Origin: Lepidostoma basale
Lineage: Eukaryota; Arthropoda; Insecta; Trichoptera; Lepidostomatidae
NCBI GenBank assembly: GCA_022606425.2
Contig: JAHDVF020001018.1
Span: 1,302,001-1,366,000, forward strand
Direction: 5' to 3'
Length of the DNA stretch: 64,000 nt
The notes under the pieces were generated by a model. It was given only the letters and a program-made list of their open reading frames with translations, was not told the origin of the DNA and did not search any database. Made by a program: the position numbers and the translations under genes. Position 1 is the first letter of the stretch, and every line of letters begins with the position of its first letter. Below are positions 10,721 through 21,891 of this stretch, piece after piece.

Positions 10721-11482
10721 GCGATGCACCCAAGCAAAAAATTATCTAAAGTTTTTATGTTATATTTTTAAAAAATCACTTTCCATAGATTTTCAAATAT
10801 TTTTTAATAAAATAAAACTCAGATAAATAAATCTGTACCTTTTTAGAAAAATAATAAACTCAATATATTATTATTATTTTGGTAAATTTTGTAGTATTTT
10901 TGTTTGCATACATTTTTTTTTTCTATTAACTTGTAATTTATTCTTGATTTTAACTACTGGTTACTAATATCAGTTGCGATTGTGTTATAGTACTGTTAAT
11001 GTCTTCGTTAAGACAATTGTTAAAGAAAATATGATGATCAGTAATTAGAATATTTTACAAATTTTCAATCAATTATAAAGATTTACCACACATCAATTCT
11101 TATTTCCACCATAGAGTTTAATATGTTTGTGAGATTTTAACTACCAACTTTTGAATTATTAATTTTTTCCTATCATACCATAAACACACTTTTATGGAAA
11201 AAAAGGAAATTATTTTTGCCCTATATATTTTAAATTTGAATAATTTTTCTAATTTATATTTGGCATATGACTATCTGAATGATGTTTGAAAGTAGGTACC
11301 TTTTATTAAACATTTTAGAACACCCAATATTGCATAGAAATAATCATAATGGTATTGTGGGATTCATCATATCATGTATAAAAAATAAAAATAGGTGTAA
11401 AGATTTTGTATTTTTTATTTCAATAGCACCGTGAAAATAATGTGAAAAATGTCTTTATATTTTATAACACTTCTATTTGCAG
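10721..11482. other. AT-rich DNA upstream of a candidate exon
   Basis: No repeat ends and no coding signal recognised. If the exon at 11483 is real, this is intron or promoter-proximal sequence of that gene. Confidence 0.35.
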
Positions 11483-11559
11483 GTTATTTTTTCTGAAGAT
11501 CAGAAATAATGGCACAATCAACGATGATTGAAACAGTCACCATCACACGGCCATTGAAG
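11483..11559 (+). CDS. Candidate first coding exon, unknown gene
   Basis: A 77-bp exon with a pyrimidine-rich acceptor (cttctatttgcAG) and a GAAG|GTATTT donor at 11559/11560. Its ATG at 11509 starts MAQSTMIETVTITRPLK, 17 codons ending in phase 0. GC content jumps at the ATG. The Thr/Val-rich start loosely recalls N-termini of insect MARVEL-domain membrane proteins, but 17 residues cannot assign a family. The acceptor implies an upstream 5' UTR exon. I found no convincing next exon. Confidence 0.45.
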
Positions 11560-12324
11560 GTATTTATATATTATTTAATTATAAGTTTACTGTTTTGATT
11601 TCCATGCTTTTTTATTATCAATTGAAAAGATTTTTTTCAAAATGCTGTCAATATATATTTTTTTGGTTTATGTATTAATTATCTATTTTAACAAAGTCAG
11701 GTATGATGTGCTCACTACGCACACACACGCCTTAATCAAATATTTGGTTTTGATAATTTTTCAATGAGATAAGACGATGATTTCATATCATCCAGGTCTT
11801 AATCAAGATATATGGATGATGTCTTCTAAGTAGCATTATTGAAGATGGAGGTTATCCAAGTTGGTATTTGAAGACAACTCACTGCAGATATTTTCATAAT
11901 AATTCCTGATTTTATTTTTTATTTACAACACAATAATGAAGACACATATTTATTGTCTCTTGAATAGTGATGTAAATGAAACTCGTTGCGACGTTGCGGA
12001 GATCATCGCAGTCTCCATCTTCAGGGTGGTTATTTACAGGTCGATGAAGACAAGTTACTCGGATATACCCAAGATTCCAAAAAGCATATTGTTACCAACC
12101 TTGAAAATATACGCGCTTATTTGTATCGACCGAAGGCACAAACATTAGTGGATTTTAACTAAATATACATTTTAAAAAGATTTTTTACATATTTTTTTTA
12201 TATTCCTTACTTATTTGTATTCTTATGTTATTATTTATTTTGAGTCGGATGTTATAGACGATATGGATTATCTGTGATGTTTATTTTTTTTAAATATATA
12301 TAATACAATAGATAGATAATTGTT
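11560..12324 (+). other. Candidate intron, possible decayed repeat near 11.96 kb
   Basis: AT-rich. Positions 11960-12050 are more balanced in composition (aaactcgttgcgacgttgcggagatcatc) and could be an old transposon piece or a conserved element. The 70-codon frame across it has no family match I can name. Confidence 0.3.
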
Positions 12325-12329
12325 TTGGC

Positions 12330-12560
12330 CGAAACACTATGATACTTCAACATTATTACTGTTAAAATTTACAACACTGTTATAATATCACAATTGCTTT
12401 TTATTCACTGAGAGTGTCGCGACAGCTGTTTCGCCAACCGATGTTGGCATCATCAGTTGTTAATAAACTTTATTGTAACACCTGCGGTTGGCGAAACAGC
12501 TGTCGCGACAATCTCAGTGAATAAAAATAAATTGTGATATTGTAACAGTGTTTTAAATTT
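12330..12560. repeat. Penelope-type inverted repeat hairpin, second copy
   Basis: Same family as 3293-3532 (cactgagagtgtcgcgacagctg and inverse). The left arm holds a complete hammerhead-like core on the minus strand; the right arm lost the CTGATGA part (cacctgcggttggcgaaac). Confidence 0.7.
12428..12456 (-). ncRNA. Hammerhead-like ribozyme core
   Basis: Minus strand CTGATGA (12456-12450), extra T, GCCAAC/GTTGGC stem, GAAAC (12432-12428), then CAGCTGTC. Same core as at 3428-3463. Confidence 0.52.
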
Positions 12561-12569
12561 TAACACTAA

Positions 12570-13255
12570 TAATACAATACATTTAATAATATTATTGTAA
12601 ATAACTATAAATAAATTAAGTTTAAACTTACACTGTAGGGAAAATACATTTTATAATAATCAGAGTAGTTAACAGATGAACGCCAAAACAGGTTAAAATG
12701 GTAGAATAAAAAATGTATTTTTTTCGTTGGTTTATTTCCTGTTTTTGTTCCAAATCGAGTCGTCAAATTGTTCACATATTGTATGTTTTCCGTTTTTTTG
12801 AAGACGTTGGTACTTCGTAGAATAAATTAGATGCAAGTCACGTTGTACAACTTTGAGAATTTTACACATTCATGTCTGAAGATTTGTCCGTTCGTCATAA
12901 GATTATTAGCGTCTCTCCATTGTTAGTTTCTTTTCCGTTATTCTTTTTGTTTAGAGTTTTTGTGATATTTATTTTAACACGAGGTTTTCGGTTTTTAGAC
13001 GATTTCATTGGATGTTCTTGTTTGCATTTGTTTTTTAAACATATGTTTAGAACGGATAACGATAAAAAAGTCTAACATTCGTTTGAAAAATAATAAAGGA
13101 AAAGTTGTAGTAATTATATTCCCTTATGTATTATATAAATAGCGCGAGAATCATTTTTGGATATTTTCAAATTTAGTGTCAAATTATGATACAGGTATTG
13201 GAAGTGAATGCAGTGCGAAGGTTTTGAACACATGGAAAAATTAATAAAAAGGAAT
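12570..13255. other. No gene seen
   Basis: AT-rich. A 67-codon frame at 12872-13075 is hydrophobic but its composition matches the surroundings and it lacks supporting signals, so it is not called. Confidence 0.3.
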
Positions 13256-13264
13256 GATAAAGAA

Positions 13265-13370
13265 AGTATAACGACGTAATCGGAAGCGACGTAAAGCGCC
13301 CTTGAGGTGAGCTATTCACGAAAACGGCGCTATACAAATTAGCCTAATTATTATTATTATTATAAAATGA
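13265..13370 (+). mobile_element. ATT-tail (CR1/L2-like) non-LTR 3' end
   Basis: gcgcccttgaggtgagctat ... aacggcgctatacaaattag followed by (ATT)n. The same 3' end occurs at 48.87, 58.1, 62.8 and 63.6 kb; the last encodes the RT C-terminus that identifies the family. Confidence 0.75.
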
Positions 13371-13375
13371 AATAA

Positions 13376-13535
13376 TATGAAGAAAACGTGGCCACATGAG
13401 AAGTCGGGGAAATCAATGTGCATGCATAACATGATGTATGAATGTTGAGGAATCGAGAGTCAAGTAAGAATAGTGTGGCGGTCCTTCCTTTCTGCCTACC
13501 CTATCAAGGAGACGACGTGATGGTTAATTAGTTAG
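13376..13535 (+). mobile_element. GTTA-tail non-LTR 3' end
   Basis: Matches the last 150 bases of the family (aaacgtggccacatgagaag, tttctgcctaccc, gacgtgatggttaattagtt). Directly follows the ATT-tail fragment. Confidence 0.7.
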
Positions 13536-13638
13536 TTTGAGTTTAGTTAAAACCGATGAAGCGGTAATCCAAATTACTGTTAACCAATGCTTCGTATGGT
13601 CGACGCATCACATTCGCGATATGGTCAGTTCTAATACA

Positions 13639-14058
13639 TTAACCCTCATTGTACTGCTGTCTTCATTTGCAGTAAAAAATGTCTTGAACTGCGTCTTACT
13701 GTATTTGCAGCTCAAACAGATTTTTACAATTCATCATAATCTTATTTTTTCGCTTAGCCCTTTCCGGTTATTTGGGATCGGCTCTCCTAATATGGATCTG
13801 CTAAGTTTCGCGATCCTGGGTCATCTGACTGTCAGTTCCAGTGCCTTCAGGGCGTTCCTAAGTGTGGACATTCATGTTGCAAGAGGCCGACCCGGTTCTT
13901 TCCTTCTATCTTTCAGTTGCAAGGCCTTGTGTATAATATTATGCATAAAACGATCTATAAGATACATTCATATATGAGCTGCAAATGTAATTTTCCACAG
14001 TTTGAAACCAACTTTTTTGGACTGCAAATGTAGGTATCCGCAATATAGGGTTTAATTA
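13639..14058. mobile_element. Possible piggyBac-type MITE
   Basis: The left side reads TTAACCCTCATTGTACTGCT and a near-identical start occurs at 61226 (aacccccactgtactgctgg). The right side ends ...caatatagggtttaattaa, a plausible degenerate inverse. TTAA plus CCCT suggests piggyBac. The interior (13740-13930) is a more GC-rich block that may be an unrelated retroelement fragment. The 146-codon frame across it is not supported. Confidence 0.35.
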
Positions 14059-14398
14059 ACTGTGATTAGATTTTCCCGAGTGGTTCTCGAGCAGATGTTT
14101 TGTTGGAGGACATTTTGAAGGCATCTTTATAGAGATTGTCGTCTATACAGGCTGGAGTACGAATCCGGCGTTTTGTATGGGGATAAATGGTGAATAGGAG
14201 AGATCGGAGTGATCCGGAGTAGGTCGGCATTCAACTTTGTTTTTGTTCGTCATTAAGTCCCGCCTCCTTTATTCCCCTGAAATTAATATGTCGTACGGTT
14301 TTGTATAAGAGTATTCGCGTACGAATATAATAATATATATTTCCCTCATATTTCGCATGATATTTTACCTGTACAAACTATGGAGACTTATTATACAG

Positions 14399-14880
14399 GG
14401 TGCGGCAGCATAACTTCATTTTTTAAAATACGCGCCATTCAGTCGGTTGATGTCGTAGCGGAGCGCTAGTGGTCTCGTTCGAGAGGCGGAACTATAAAGT
14501 TTTGTCCCGGCACAGTTTAATCGGCATCATGTGTTGGAACAGTGAGAAGCGTGCGTTTGCCGTCGAGGCCTACTTTTCGAACGGATGTTCAAGGGTGCGG
14601 GCAGCATAACTTCCTTTTTTCAAAATTTAATAATACCCATTGTATAAATCCGAAATTTATATTGTTTTTTTTTATAATATAGGCACATACCTAAAGTTTT
14701 GTTTTACTTAGTTTTTGAAGATCAAATCAGGTAGGTGACGTCCCCCATTCTCATACACCGAGTAAACCGATTTCTGTCGTTTGTCATGACTCTTGCTAGC
14801 ATATCAGGCGTTATCTTGGCAATTTCTTCCTGGATGTTGGTCTTCAAATCTTTTAGGGTCCCTGGACTGTTCACATAAAC
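14399..14880. mobile_element. Decayed Tc-like DNA transposon ends
   Basis: cagggtgcggcagcataact at 14398 leads to a plus-strand start MCWNSEKRAFAVEAYFSNGC, the N-terminus typical of insect Tc3-like transposases. A second terminal repeat copy at 14593 precedes a minus-strand reading (14690-14880) NSPGTLKDLKTNIQEEIAKI ... RNRFTRCM, the usual C-terminus of the same class. The catalytic middle is gone. Confidence 0.65.
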
Positions 14881-15269
14881 ACATTTTTATTTAATTTTAT
14901 AGTTTGTAACCTCATCTTTTGTCCGCCTTGCCTTTTTTATCGTTGTTAAAAGCCAACGCTTTTTAAAATGATTTTCGTAATAGTTAATAACCCGACGTAA
15001 ATTGTATACGAATTGTTATTTGTTACTTAACACATTAACTACCAAAAGCCGACTAGTTGCTTTTCGTTTTCAACCGTATACGACCAAAAACCGATTAGTC
15101 AGTTTTTCTACCCTATTGCTACTGGAAATGATTCTCACAATTACGTAAATTACTATATCAATTTCAAATTTACACTATTCATTTTAAAATGATATTTACT
15201 ACGAATTTAAAATTAAAAAATTAATATGCTTAAACTTAAAATTTTAAAATTCGTTGGTAAATAAAGTGT

Positions 15270-15330
15270 TAAGTAAGAGGAATAGCCACAAGAGCTGAAC
15301 CTCTGTAAGCCAGAAGATCCAAGTCCATGT
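15270..15330 (+). repeat. Dispersed repeat fragment
   Basis: gtaagaggaatagccacaag ... gaacctctgtaagccagaag recurs at 19340-19380, 46145-46185 and, inverted, 47180-47225. Type unknown. Confidence 0.5.
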
Positions 15331-15584
15331 CTAAGTTACTTAAACGTGTTATTCGTATCACATGCGCCAGTTGTTGATGACTCAGTGTCAAGTTATTTCA
15401 AATGTTTATTTATTATCTTTAAACATATTTCTGATGGTACTGCGTGTAATAAGTGTATCAAATACACACACCTACTTCTCAACAAATCTATCAAAGGCGA
15501 TTGGCAATTTTAAATGCATATAAAGCACATTTTTAAATTAGGAACATGTTTTTTTTTTAATTAATGCAAACGAAAACGTCTGTA

Positions 15585-15765
15585 ATATAGAAGTTTTATT
15601 ATTTTTTTGTGGGAACGACACGTTTCGCCTTACCAAGGCATTATCAAATGTCCTACACTTGATAATGCCTAAGCAAGGCGAACCATGCAATACCTATAGA
15701 ATACTCGTATAATAAAACTTGCAGAAAACAGACGTTTTTCATTCGAATTATTATAATCATTTAAT
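15585..15765. repeat. Penelope-type inverted repeat, small
   Basis: Inverted arms ttcgccttaccaaggcatta / taatgcctaagcaaggcgaa. The complement reads TTGATAA, TGCC/GGC stem, GAAAC, GTGTC: a hammerhead-like layout with changes at two invariant positions. Relatives at 0.15, 25.1, 25.35 and 47.3 kb. Confidence 0.5.
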
Positions 15766-15989
15766 ATGGTGTTTTATAAATACATCATCGTTTAAGAAAT
15801 AATAATTCAGTTTATTTTTTTTAATTTTGAAATTTTCATGTGCCAATTGAAAATGTAACGATTATGAGAAAGCATAGTTTGTAGCTTTAATTTTAGATTT
15901 CCTAATATTATGTCAGCGTAGTCAAGTTTATTAAAATAAGGGAGTGTGACCTTTTTTCTTATGACCACCATGTCTGACAAAGTTTTGGA

Positions 15990-16200
15990 AGTAGTATATA
16001 TGTTAATCTGTAAGACCACCCTTTACATGGTAGTTTTTGCAATCTACACACTAACGCCATCTATGAATATTGTATTTTTTTAAGCATTGAGCAGAAGATC
16101 TTTTTAACGCAATGTGAAAGGCTACCGCCATTTAGCGCATTGCTAGAAACCGCCTGGAGATGTCACTCCAATCTATATGCTATAATTTTTTGACCAGTTT
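15990..16200 (+). repeat. Dispersed repeat shared with 30.9-31.1 kb
   Basis: actaacgccatctatgaa ... taccgcc ... tagcgcattg ... cgcctggag ... cactcc matches 30960-31085 in the same order. It forms a composite with the neighbouring fold-back element. Confidence 0.6.
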
Positions 16201-16202
16201 TT

Positions 16203-16531
16203 GTTTTTACAACATTTTGAATGTATACAAATATGGTACTTGTAGCGAACAACTGGATTTCACCCATTGCGGGCTATCAATTCAAGAATCAATTGTATCT
16301 CAATAGAGACGAAGATGCTGAAGGTGGAATGGGGAATGTTGTATTACATAAAGCGTGCGCTTAACCCAAGGTCATAAGTCCTGTAAACACCTCGATCAAC
16401 CATATTCTGTTTCCAATTTGCATCTTCGTCTCTATTGAGATACAATTGATTCTTGAATTGATAGCCCGCAATGGGTGAAATCCAGTTGTTCGTCTACAAG
16501 TATTTGTATACATTCAAAATGTTGTAAAAAC
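16203..16531. mobile_element. Fold-back element, about 115-bp arms
   Basis: Arms 16203-16317 and 16419-16531 are near-perfect inverted copies (gtttttacaacattttgaat and its inverse outside, atctcaatagagacgaag inside). The centre has ggtcataagtcctgtaaa. Relatives occur at 30676-31280 and, as a 249-bp tandem pair, at 43386-43885. No coding sequence; a non-autonomous DNA transposon or hairpin repeat. Confidence 0.75.
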
Positions 16532-17059
16532 AACTACCTCCAGCACGGCCGAGTTCTCTAAATATCCCGTATGATGTATTTTATAACGAAAATATTGTGT
16601 ATACGTTTTTTGCAAGGTACTCGTGTTTGTTTAATATTATAATTTATTCGGCTCTAATTAAAGTTAGTATTCCCGCATAACCCACCATTATAATATAATA
16701 AATACAGCGGGGTATTATTTAGAGGCAGGTCCCGAAAGTTTCCTGAAATTTACGAGTGCCTGCTTATCTCGTGTACGTTTGAGAAAATTCTCCGTTTAAT
16801 TATTATTTCGTGGAAAAAATATGCATTTAGATTGGTAAATAATTTAAGAGGTATGCGCTCACTAACCTAGGGCGCCTCGCTTATACGAGTGGTGTATTAA
16901 TTACGAATCCAAGTCATCTTAAACACGTACGGAATGTGAAAAACTTCACCCTCTGAGCACTTATACAAGAAGTGCTTAAAACAACGTGTGTCACTAAAAC
17001 AATTTATGCTTAAGAGTTCGCACAAAATTTCGAAATGAGCGATTTGTCTTATTCTGGAT

Positions 17060-17240
17060 AATGATGAAGCATGCGTGGTAAAACGATGTGAACGACATGA
17101 TAGAAATAAAAAAAAATCGACGAGGATGCGTGTTTCGATGTATGAATATTTAGGAAGCTCGAAAGGTATGTCAGAATAGAGCAGTGTAGCGGTCTATCCT
17201 CTCTGCCTACCCCTCCAGAGAAACGGCCTATGGTTAGTTA
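17060..17240 (+). mobile_element. GTTA-tail non-LTR 3' end, degenerate
   Basis: tatgaatatttaggaagctc, ggtatgtcagaatagagcag, ctctgcctacccctccagag, then tggttagttat: the family tail with many changes. Confidence 0.65.
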
Positions 17241-17359
17241 TTTACAGCAAATATTACAAACAAGAGCCTCGTAACACAAGTAAAATACTTTGTTTTGCAA
17301 AATGCTTGTCTAACTAACTAGTTAGTTGCATTTTGCAAAACAAAGTATTAATAGAGTGC

Positions 17360-18050
17360 GTTCATTTCAAGTAGATTGTTTGCAATAGTATGAGTGACAG
17401 TGCGTTTACAAAATAACTAGACGCTGTTTTTAAAATATTTTTTTATGAATAGAAAAGGCAAAAAATATTTCGATATTTTATATTCAAACATTGATATAAG
17501 CAAACATATTGTTTTCTTTTTTTTAATAAAAATTCTGTCAGCTTTAATTGTAATAATCGCAATAATAAAGTCCATTAATTTATGAATGTTGTTAATTGAT
17601 TTTTCTTGGAAAATTCAATTAAGGATGTGAATAATATTCATAGTGATACTGTGCAATGTTAAAATTTAAATGATTTTTTTTATTATATTTATTTAATTAT
17701 TTCAAATATCTGGTTTCCCGGCTAATGGTGTCTGAAAATTTCTATTTTTCTGGAAAATTTGTGTTGTTATTGGAAATTCGTAAACAAAACCACAAACACA
17801 AACATGTTTTCCGCCGTTAAAATTATTTTATTTTCCTAATTTCGAGATAGCAGTAATTTTCTAATCACCGAGTATTTTAGAAGCTAATGCCGTGCATTCT
17901 GTCTACTAAGACCCAATAACCAATCAGATAGCGTTCTATAACCAATTTAAGAGGTGTGACTAACACAATTGCAAATCATCTCCTTGAAGTGAATAAACTA
18001 CAAATACTTGTGTCTTTGATAAAATCTTGTGTGTAACAAACTAAAACAGC
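17360..18050. other. AT-rich DNA, no gene seen
   Basis: No domain, repeat end or splice-supported exon recognised. Confidence 0.3.
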
Positions 18051-18079
18051 TCGTTGCATTTATTAAAAGTTTTAAAACA

Positions 18080-18400
18080 GTACATAGTTTGTCTATGCCC
18101 GGTGGCGCACCCAGCCGACCGCGCGGGTTTTAATGATGTTAGATCCCATCGACGAAATCGCCTTACTTTAATCCCCTTTATTTACTTACCGCGTATTTTT
18201 AAGGCTTTCGCTCGTCAACTTTATGACGAAAGTTTTTTTCCCTCGCTGCGCTGTTTCGGGACATTTAACCTAATTTATTTTGCTCCCTCGGGAGATTCCG
18301 TGCGCCCGGCTCCCTTGCACAACTCTCTTCTTCAACGGGGGGTCGGGTCCCCGAAACATTCAAATGTTATCTTTAAATTCGTGTACTAATTAAGTACTTC
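18080..18400 (+). other. GC-richer island, open frame of uncertain meaning
   Basis: A local rise in GC (ggtggcgcacccagccgacc onward) with a 111-codon open frame from 18054. I see no domain, no clear Kozak context and no splice support. It could be a conserved regulatory element or an old exon; coding status is unproven. Confidence 0.25.
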
Positions 18401-18499
18401 TCATTTTCGCCTTGTGAGCTATCCCCGACGTTGACTATCTTGGGAGAATCGTCTTTCCTGAGCCGAAAGCTGCCTACATTTCTTAGAGGTCCATTCATT

Positions 18500-18680
18500 C
18501 ATGTTTCGGTGACCGAAACTTTATCTTCTGCTGACTCCACAATGCCATTATAATCGATGTAGAGATCGACGTCTTTCATATTAGTGAAGGTACGTTCAGG
18601 AGACAAATACTCTTGACTTTAGAAAGTATGTTGTCTTCCTAATGTCAAACCATCTCTAATGCGTTCCTGGTACTATGTTG
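18500..18680 (+). repeat. Dispersed repeat, inverted copy at 59.6 kb
   Basis: gagacaaatactcttgactt ... gttgtcttcc ... atgcgttcctg matches the complement of 59640-59740. No coding signal. Confidence 0.6.
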
Positions 18681-19159
18681 TATTTTTATAATATTTTACC
18701 TGTACTCAATAGATGCTCTAAACATTTTGCTGTTTGTAATGTCTTTTGAGTTTATAAACTGATTTGATTTTTGATTTGATATCAAAATGAAAAGGATTTT
18801 TATTTTTAAGTATTTTGTATTTGTCTCTCTTGGATTGGAGTCTAGAAATCGAAGCAAGTTTTTGATTTCTTGAATGATCCAATTAAAGTTACTTTGCTTA
18901 TCAGTTTAATTGATCTATGGTCTACATTATCTTCCGAATCAATATTTTTGATTTTTGTGACTATGAAAGCGAAAAGTATGAAAGCACAATTCTTGGTCTT
19001 GTATATTTTGGTCTGATAGCCTACCACACTCCATCAAACAAAATGGCCTCACGCAGAATGCTATCTTCCACCACTACCCTTTCAGCCATCGCTTTTCTTT
19101 TTCCGTCCTCTTAGAAAGCAGCATCTCCTCTAAAATAATCAGAGTCCTCCCGTAATACT

Positions 19160-19400
19160 CTACAAGTCCAACGTTAACTGGTCATCCATTGATGCAGACT
19201 GCCCGAAAAAAAAGGATATTGTTAACATACACTCAAAATCCCCCTTACTCTCTCCTTCATAGGAACACTCCGAGTCACACAAATCTAACCCAACACAAGC
19301 CAACCACCAAATAACCTTTCCAACAATGTTTCCAACAGACTTAAGAGCCACAAGAGCTGAACCTACATATACCAGAAGATCAAAGTTCAATTTCTCTGAA
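19160..19400 (-). repeat. Dispersed repeat related to 46.0-46.2 kb
   Basis: ccaaccaccaaataacctt, caacaatgttt and the tail agccacaagagctgaacct match 46080-46190. The 98-codon minus-strand frame here is probably not a gene. Confidence 0.5.
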
Positions 19401-19714
19401 AACTTCTTGACGATCAATTTATAATTTATTGAATTAATTAATACAAATATATACATGAGTATTTGTACAATATAATCGGCTTATTTAGGTACTTATGTAA
19501 TAGTAATTTTCCGTTTTACTATTATGTGAACGATCTTCACTAGTAGTATTAATACGTATATGTAAATATATGTATACACATGCTTCCCTGAGACAGATTA
19601 TAATATTCACATAGATGCGCGTCTAGACAGTGGAAATTTTATTTATACAATATAAAAGAAACTTCCTTCCTTACTTTCAATGGCACATAAAACTTTTCCT
19701 GAAAATCAAATTCT

Positions 19715-19812
19715 TATGAATCGACGTGCGTACATGACACGATGTATGAGTGCTGAGGTCCATCGTTTCTGACTACCCTTTCGTGGAAACGGCGTGGTGA
19801 TTAGTTAGTAAA
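19715..19812 (+). mobile_element. GTTA-tail non-LTR 3' end
   Basis: gaatcgacgtgcgtacatga, then the family tail with an internal deletion and gtggtgattagttagta. Confidence 0.65.
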
Positions 19813-19879
19813 TTTATAATCGTTTGGGTGCTTCTATTTACTCTCTCTTTCATTACTAATTGCTTTATTTTTATTTTAT

Positions 19880-20320
19880 TAATTTTTTATCATTGTGCTT
19901 TTGTTGATTGGAGCCATTACGAAGCCTGCCAAGAGCCAGTACCGATGATCGAGCATTAAACCAAAATCAATACTGTCGGCAGTAGTAGACTTGTTGCGGC
20001 CCCACGATAGCGGAAGCCTCCCGTGGCTGTCGTAATCACTTGGCCTATTGTCACAAGCAGTGCCTGTCAGCCCGTCATAACTCCAACATCCCGGAGGAAT
20101 CTTATTCAAACGGAGTGTTTGTCGATTTGTGGAATCCCGAACACAACCGCAGCCGTAAATTTGTGTTCTAATTCATCCGATATCACTCTGCCATCTATTA
20201 TGTAGCGATGGTGACATCAACTTTTCGCTTGCGTCGTGTAAAGTTTGCTAGTCGTGAAACTCGAGTGCAGGGTTGAGAGTTTGTACGTGGAATAATTAAT
20301 CATCAATTAACTGATTTAAA
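19880..20320 (+). promoter_or_regulatory. 5' flank / UTR of the 20.3-kb gene
   Basis: More GC-balanced than the surrounding DNA and free of recognised repeats from about 19900 to the ATG. The transcription start probably lies here. No strong TATA box or TCAGT initiator was found, so no start is placed. Confidence 0.35.
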
Positions 20321-21703
20321 ATGGCGAAAAAAATATTTAAAACCGAACGACTCGATCACATAAAAGAGCGAACCACGAACATGTTTCAACAGTGCGGTGG
20401 ATCTGGGGGAATCGAGGCCGCAGTACATCAGGAGCCCGCTTACCATTACAGTCCTCGAGGGGCAGAGCTGAAGATATGCACGCTAGAGAGTACTTATAGA
20501 AACCCTCAGTCCAACATCGGCAGCCAGCGCCATTGTGTCAGCGACTCGAACCTCTTCATGCACCAGGACGTCGACTGGTTCCGGCAACCGAGATCCCGGG
20601 CCGACGAGTCGCTGGATTGTTACAGGACCCCGCGTAATATCAATGTCGTATCTGAGAGATACCCCGCTGTCAACAGCACTCCGGTGGAAACGATCACAAC
20701 TCGAGTTCAGACTCCCGGTAGCGTTCTCGTACGATTCAAAACATTTTTGGGCATGGACGGCAGCACACAAAGAGTGGAGGTCATCACCGATCAATCAAGT
20801 TGTGATCTCGAAAACGCTACATCATCCGATGAAAACGGAATCGTTCGCATGAAAACATTGTTTGGGATGAAAGGTTCTGCCACTAAAATAAACACCTCTG
20901 ATTTGGAGGGTGGCACGACCTCCGTGAACACTTTCACCGAAAAGTTTGGTAAAGTCAAAACTTTAATCACGACTAAAAAACCAAAGAAAAACGTAGAAGT
21001 TTTGGAGATCAGTTCAAATACCACAGTTGATCCAGCAGACAGAATTGTTAGAATGAAAACGCTATTTGGAAATCGGGCTCCTAATAATGTTCTGCCCGTT
21101 GAAACTAAAACTATCAATAACAAATCCAAAACCAAACTAAATAGAATTATTACACTATTTAAAACTGATGAAAGTTCGCCAACAAACGAAGTCTTTCCCC
21201 CGTGTGGCGAAATCCAACACAGGGCTGTCGAAGAACCGCCACCAAGCAAACGAAGTCGATTAACCCAACTATTTTCTTCGAAAGAGAAACCGCTGAAGGC
21301 CGTCGTCAAGGATATAGACGATCGGCAGATATTCAGTCGACAATCGAATCCACCGGCTCGCACTGAAGACCATGAAGCTCATAACCGTCTACCTCTATGG
21401 CTAGATCAATTCAACAAGCGCGTTAGAGCCACGTTTTCCGGAGCGAGGGTAAATGATATAGAAATACCCGCAATCGAGGCGAAGCAACACCAAGTGCCGG
21501 ATAATAGGAGAAGAAAATTCGGCCGGACGTCGGGCTGGCGATGGCGCCACGCTGACGGCGCACAGCCCCGTAAAAAGCAATCTCGGTTCATGTCCCAGCT
21601 CGGCTGCAATGATTGCCATCTGCCGAGCTGTTTGGGGACTCGGGAAAGTTCGGCTCCCGTTGGCGGGAACCCGTCCCCTGGTGTGCCTTCGCAGTTCGTC
21701 GAG
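20321..21703 (+). CDS. Unrecognised repeat-containing protein, first coding exon
   Basis: An open frame starts at ATG 20321 (context aaaATGG, MAKKIFKTERLDHIKERTTN). Coding-like, GC-richer sequence continues to a donor GTCGAG|GTCAGT at 21703/21704, 461 codons, ending in phase 0. Reading beyond the donor would add 40 unlikely residues to a stop at 21826. A degenerate repeat of 31-38 residues occurs six times (about residues 136, 174, 211, 242, 273 and 312), core RMKTLFG with variants RFKTFLG, KVKTLIT, NRIITLF and SRLTQLF. The rest is hydrophilic, with a basic C-terminal part (residues 388-430). No signal peptide or membrane segment is seen. I do not recognise the family; intracellular, partly disordered and adaptor-like is a guess. 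Confidence 0.75.
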
Positions 21704-21891
21704 GTCAGTCACACATTGTCATCTTTTGTATTTGGTGAGCGACCCGTGAACCGGTGTGGTTTTCCACGTATCACGGTGAATGCGTTCCGCACTATATTAT
21801 ATGCGATGCATTGTATGTACAGTTAGGCAAAAGATACTAACTTTATGAATGAAGTGATTAGAACTCCCATTTGCGTTCATCAGTCAAAACC

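Noticed and set aside
13537..13977. 146-codon plus-strand open frame
   Set aside because: It spans a MITE-like segment and a different GC-rich block, has no domain and no splice or start support.
18054..18389. 111-codon open frame
   Set aside because: Composition explains it; no Kozak, homology or splice evidence. Kept only as an island.
20791..21363. 190-codon minus-strand frame
   Set aside because: Antisense to the better-supported 20321-21703 exon.
21704..21826. Extension of the 20.3-kb protein to the stop at 21826
   Set aside because: A strong donor at 21703 and loss of coding character afterwards make intron read-through more likely.
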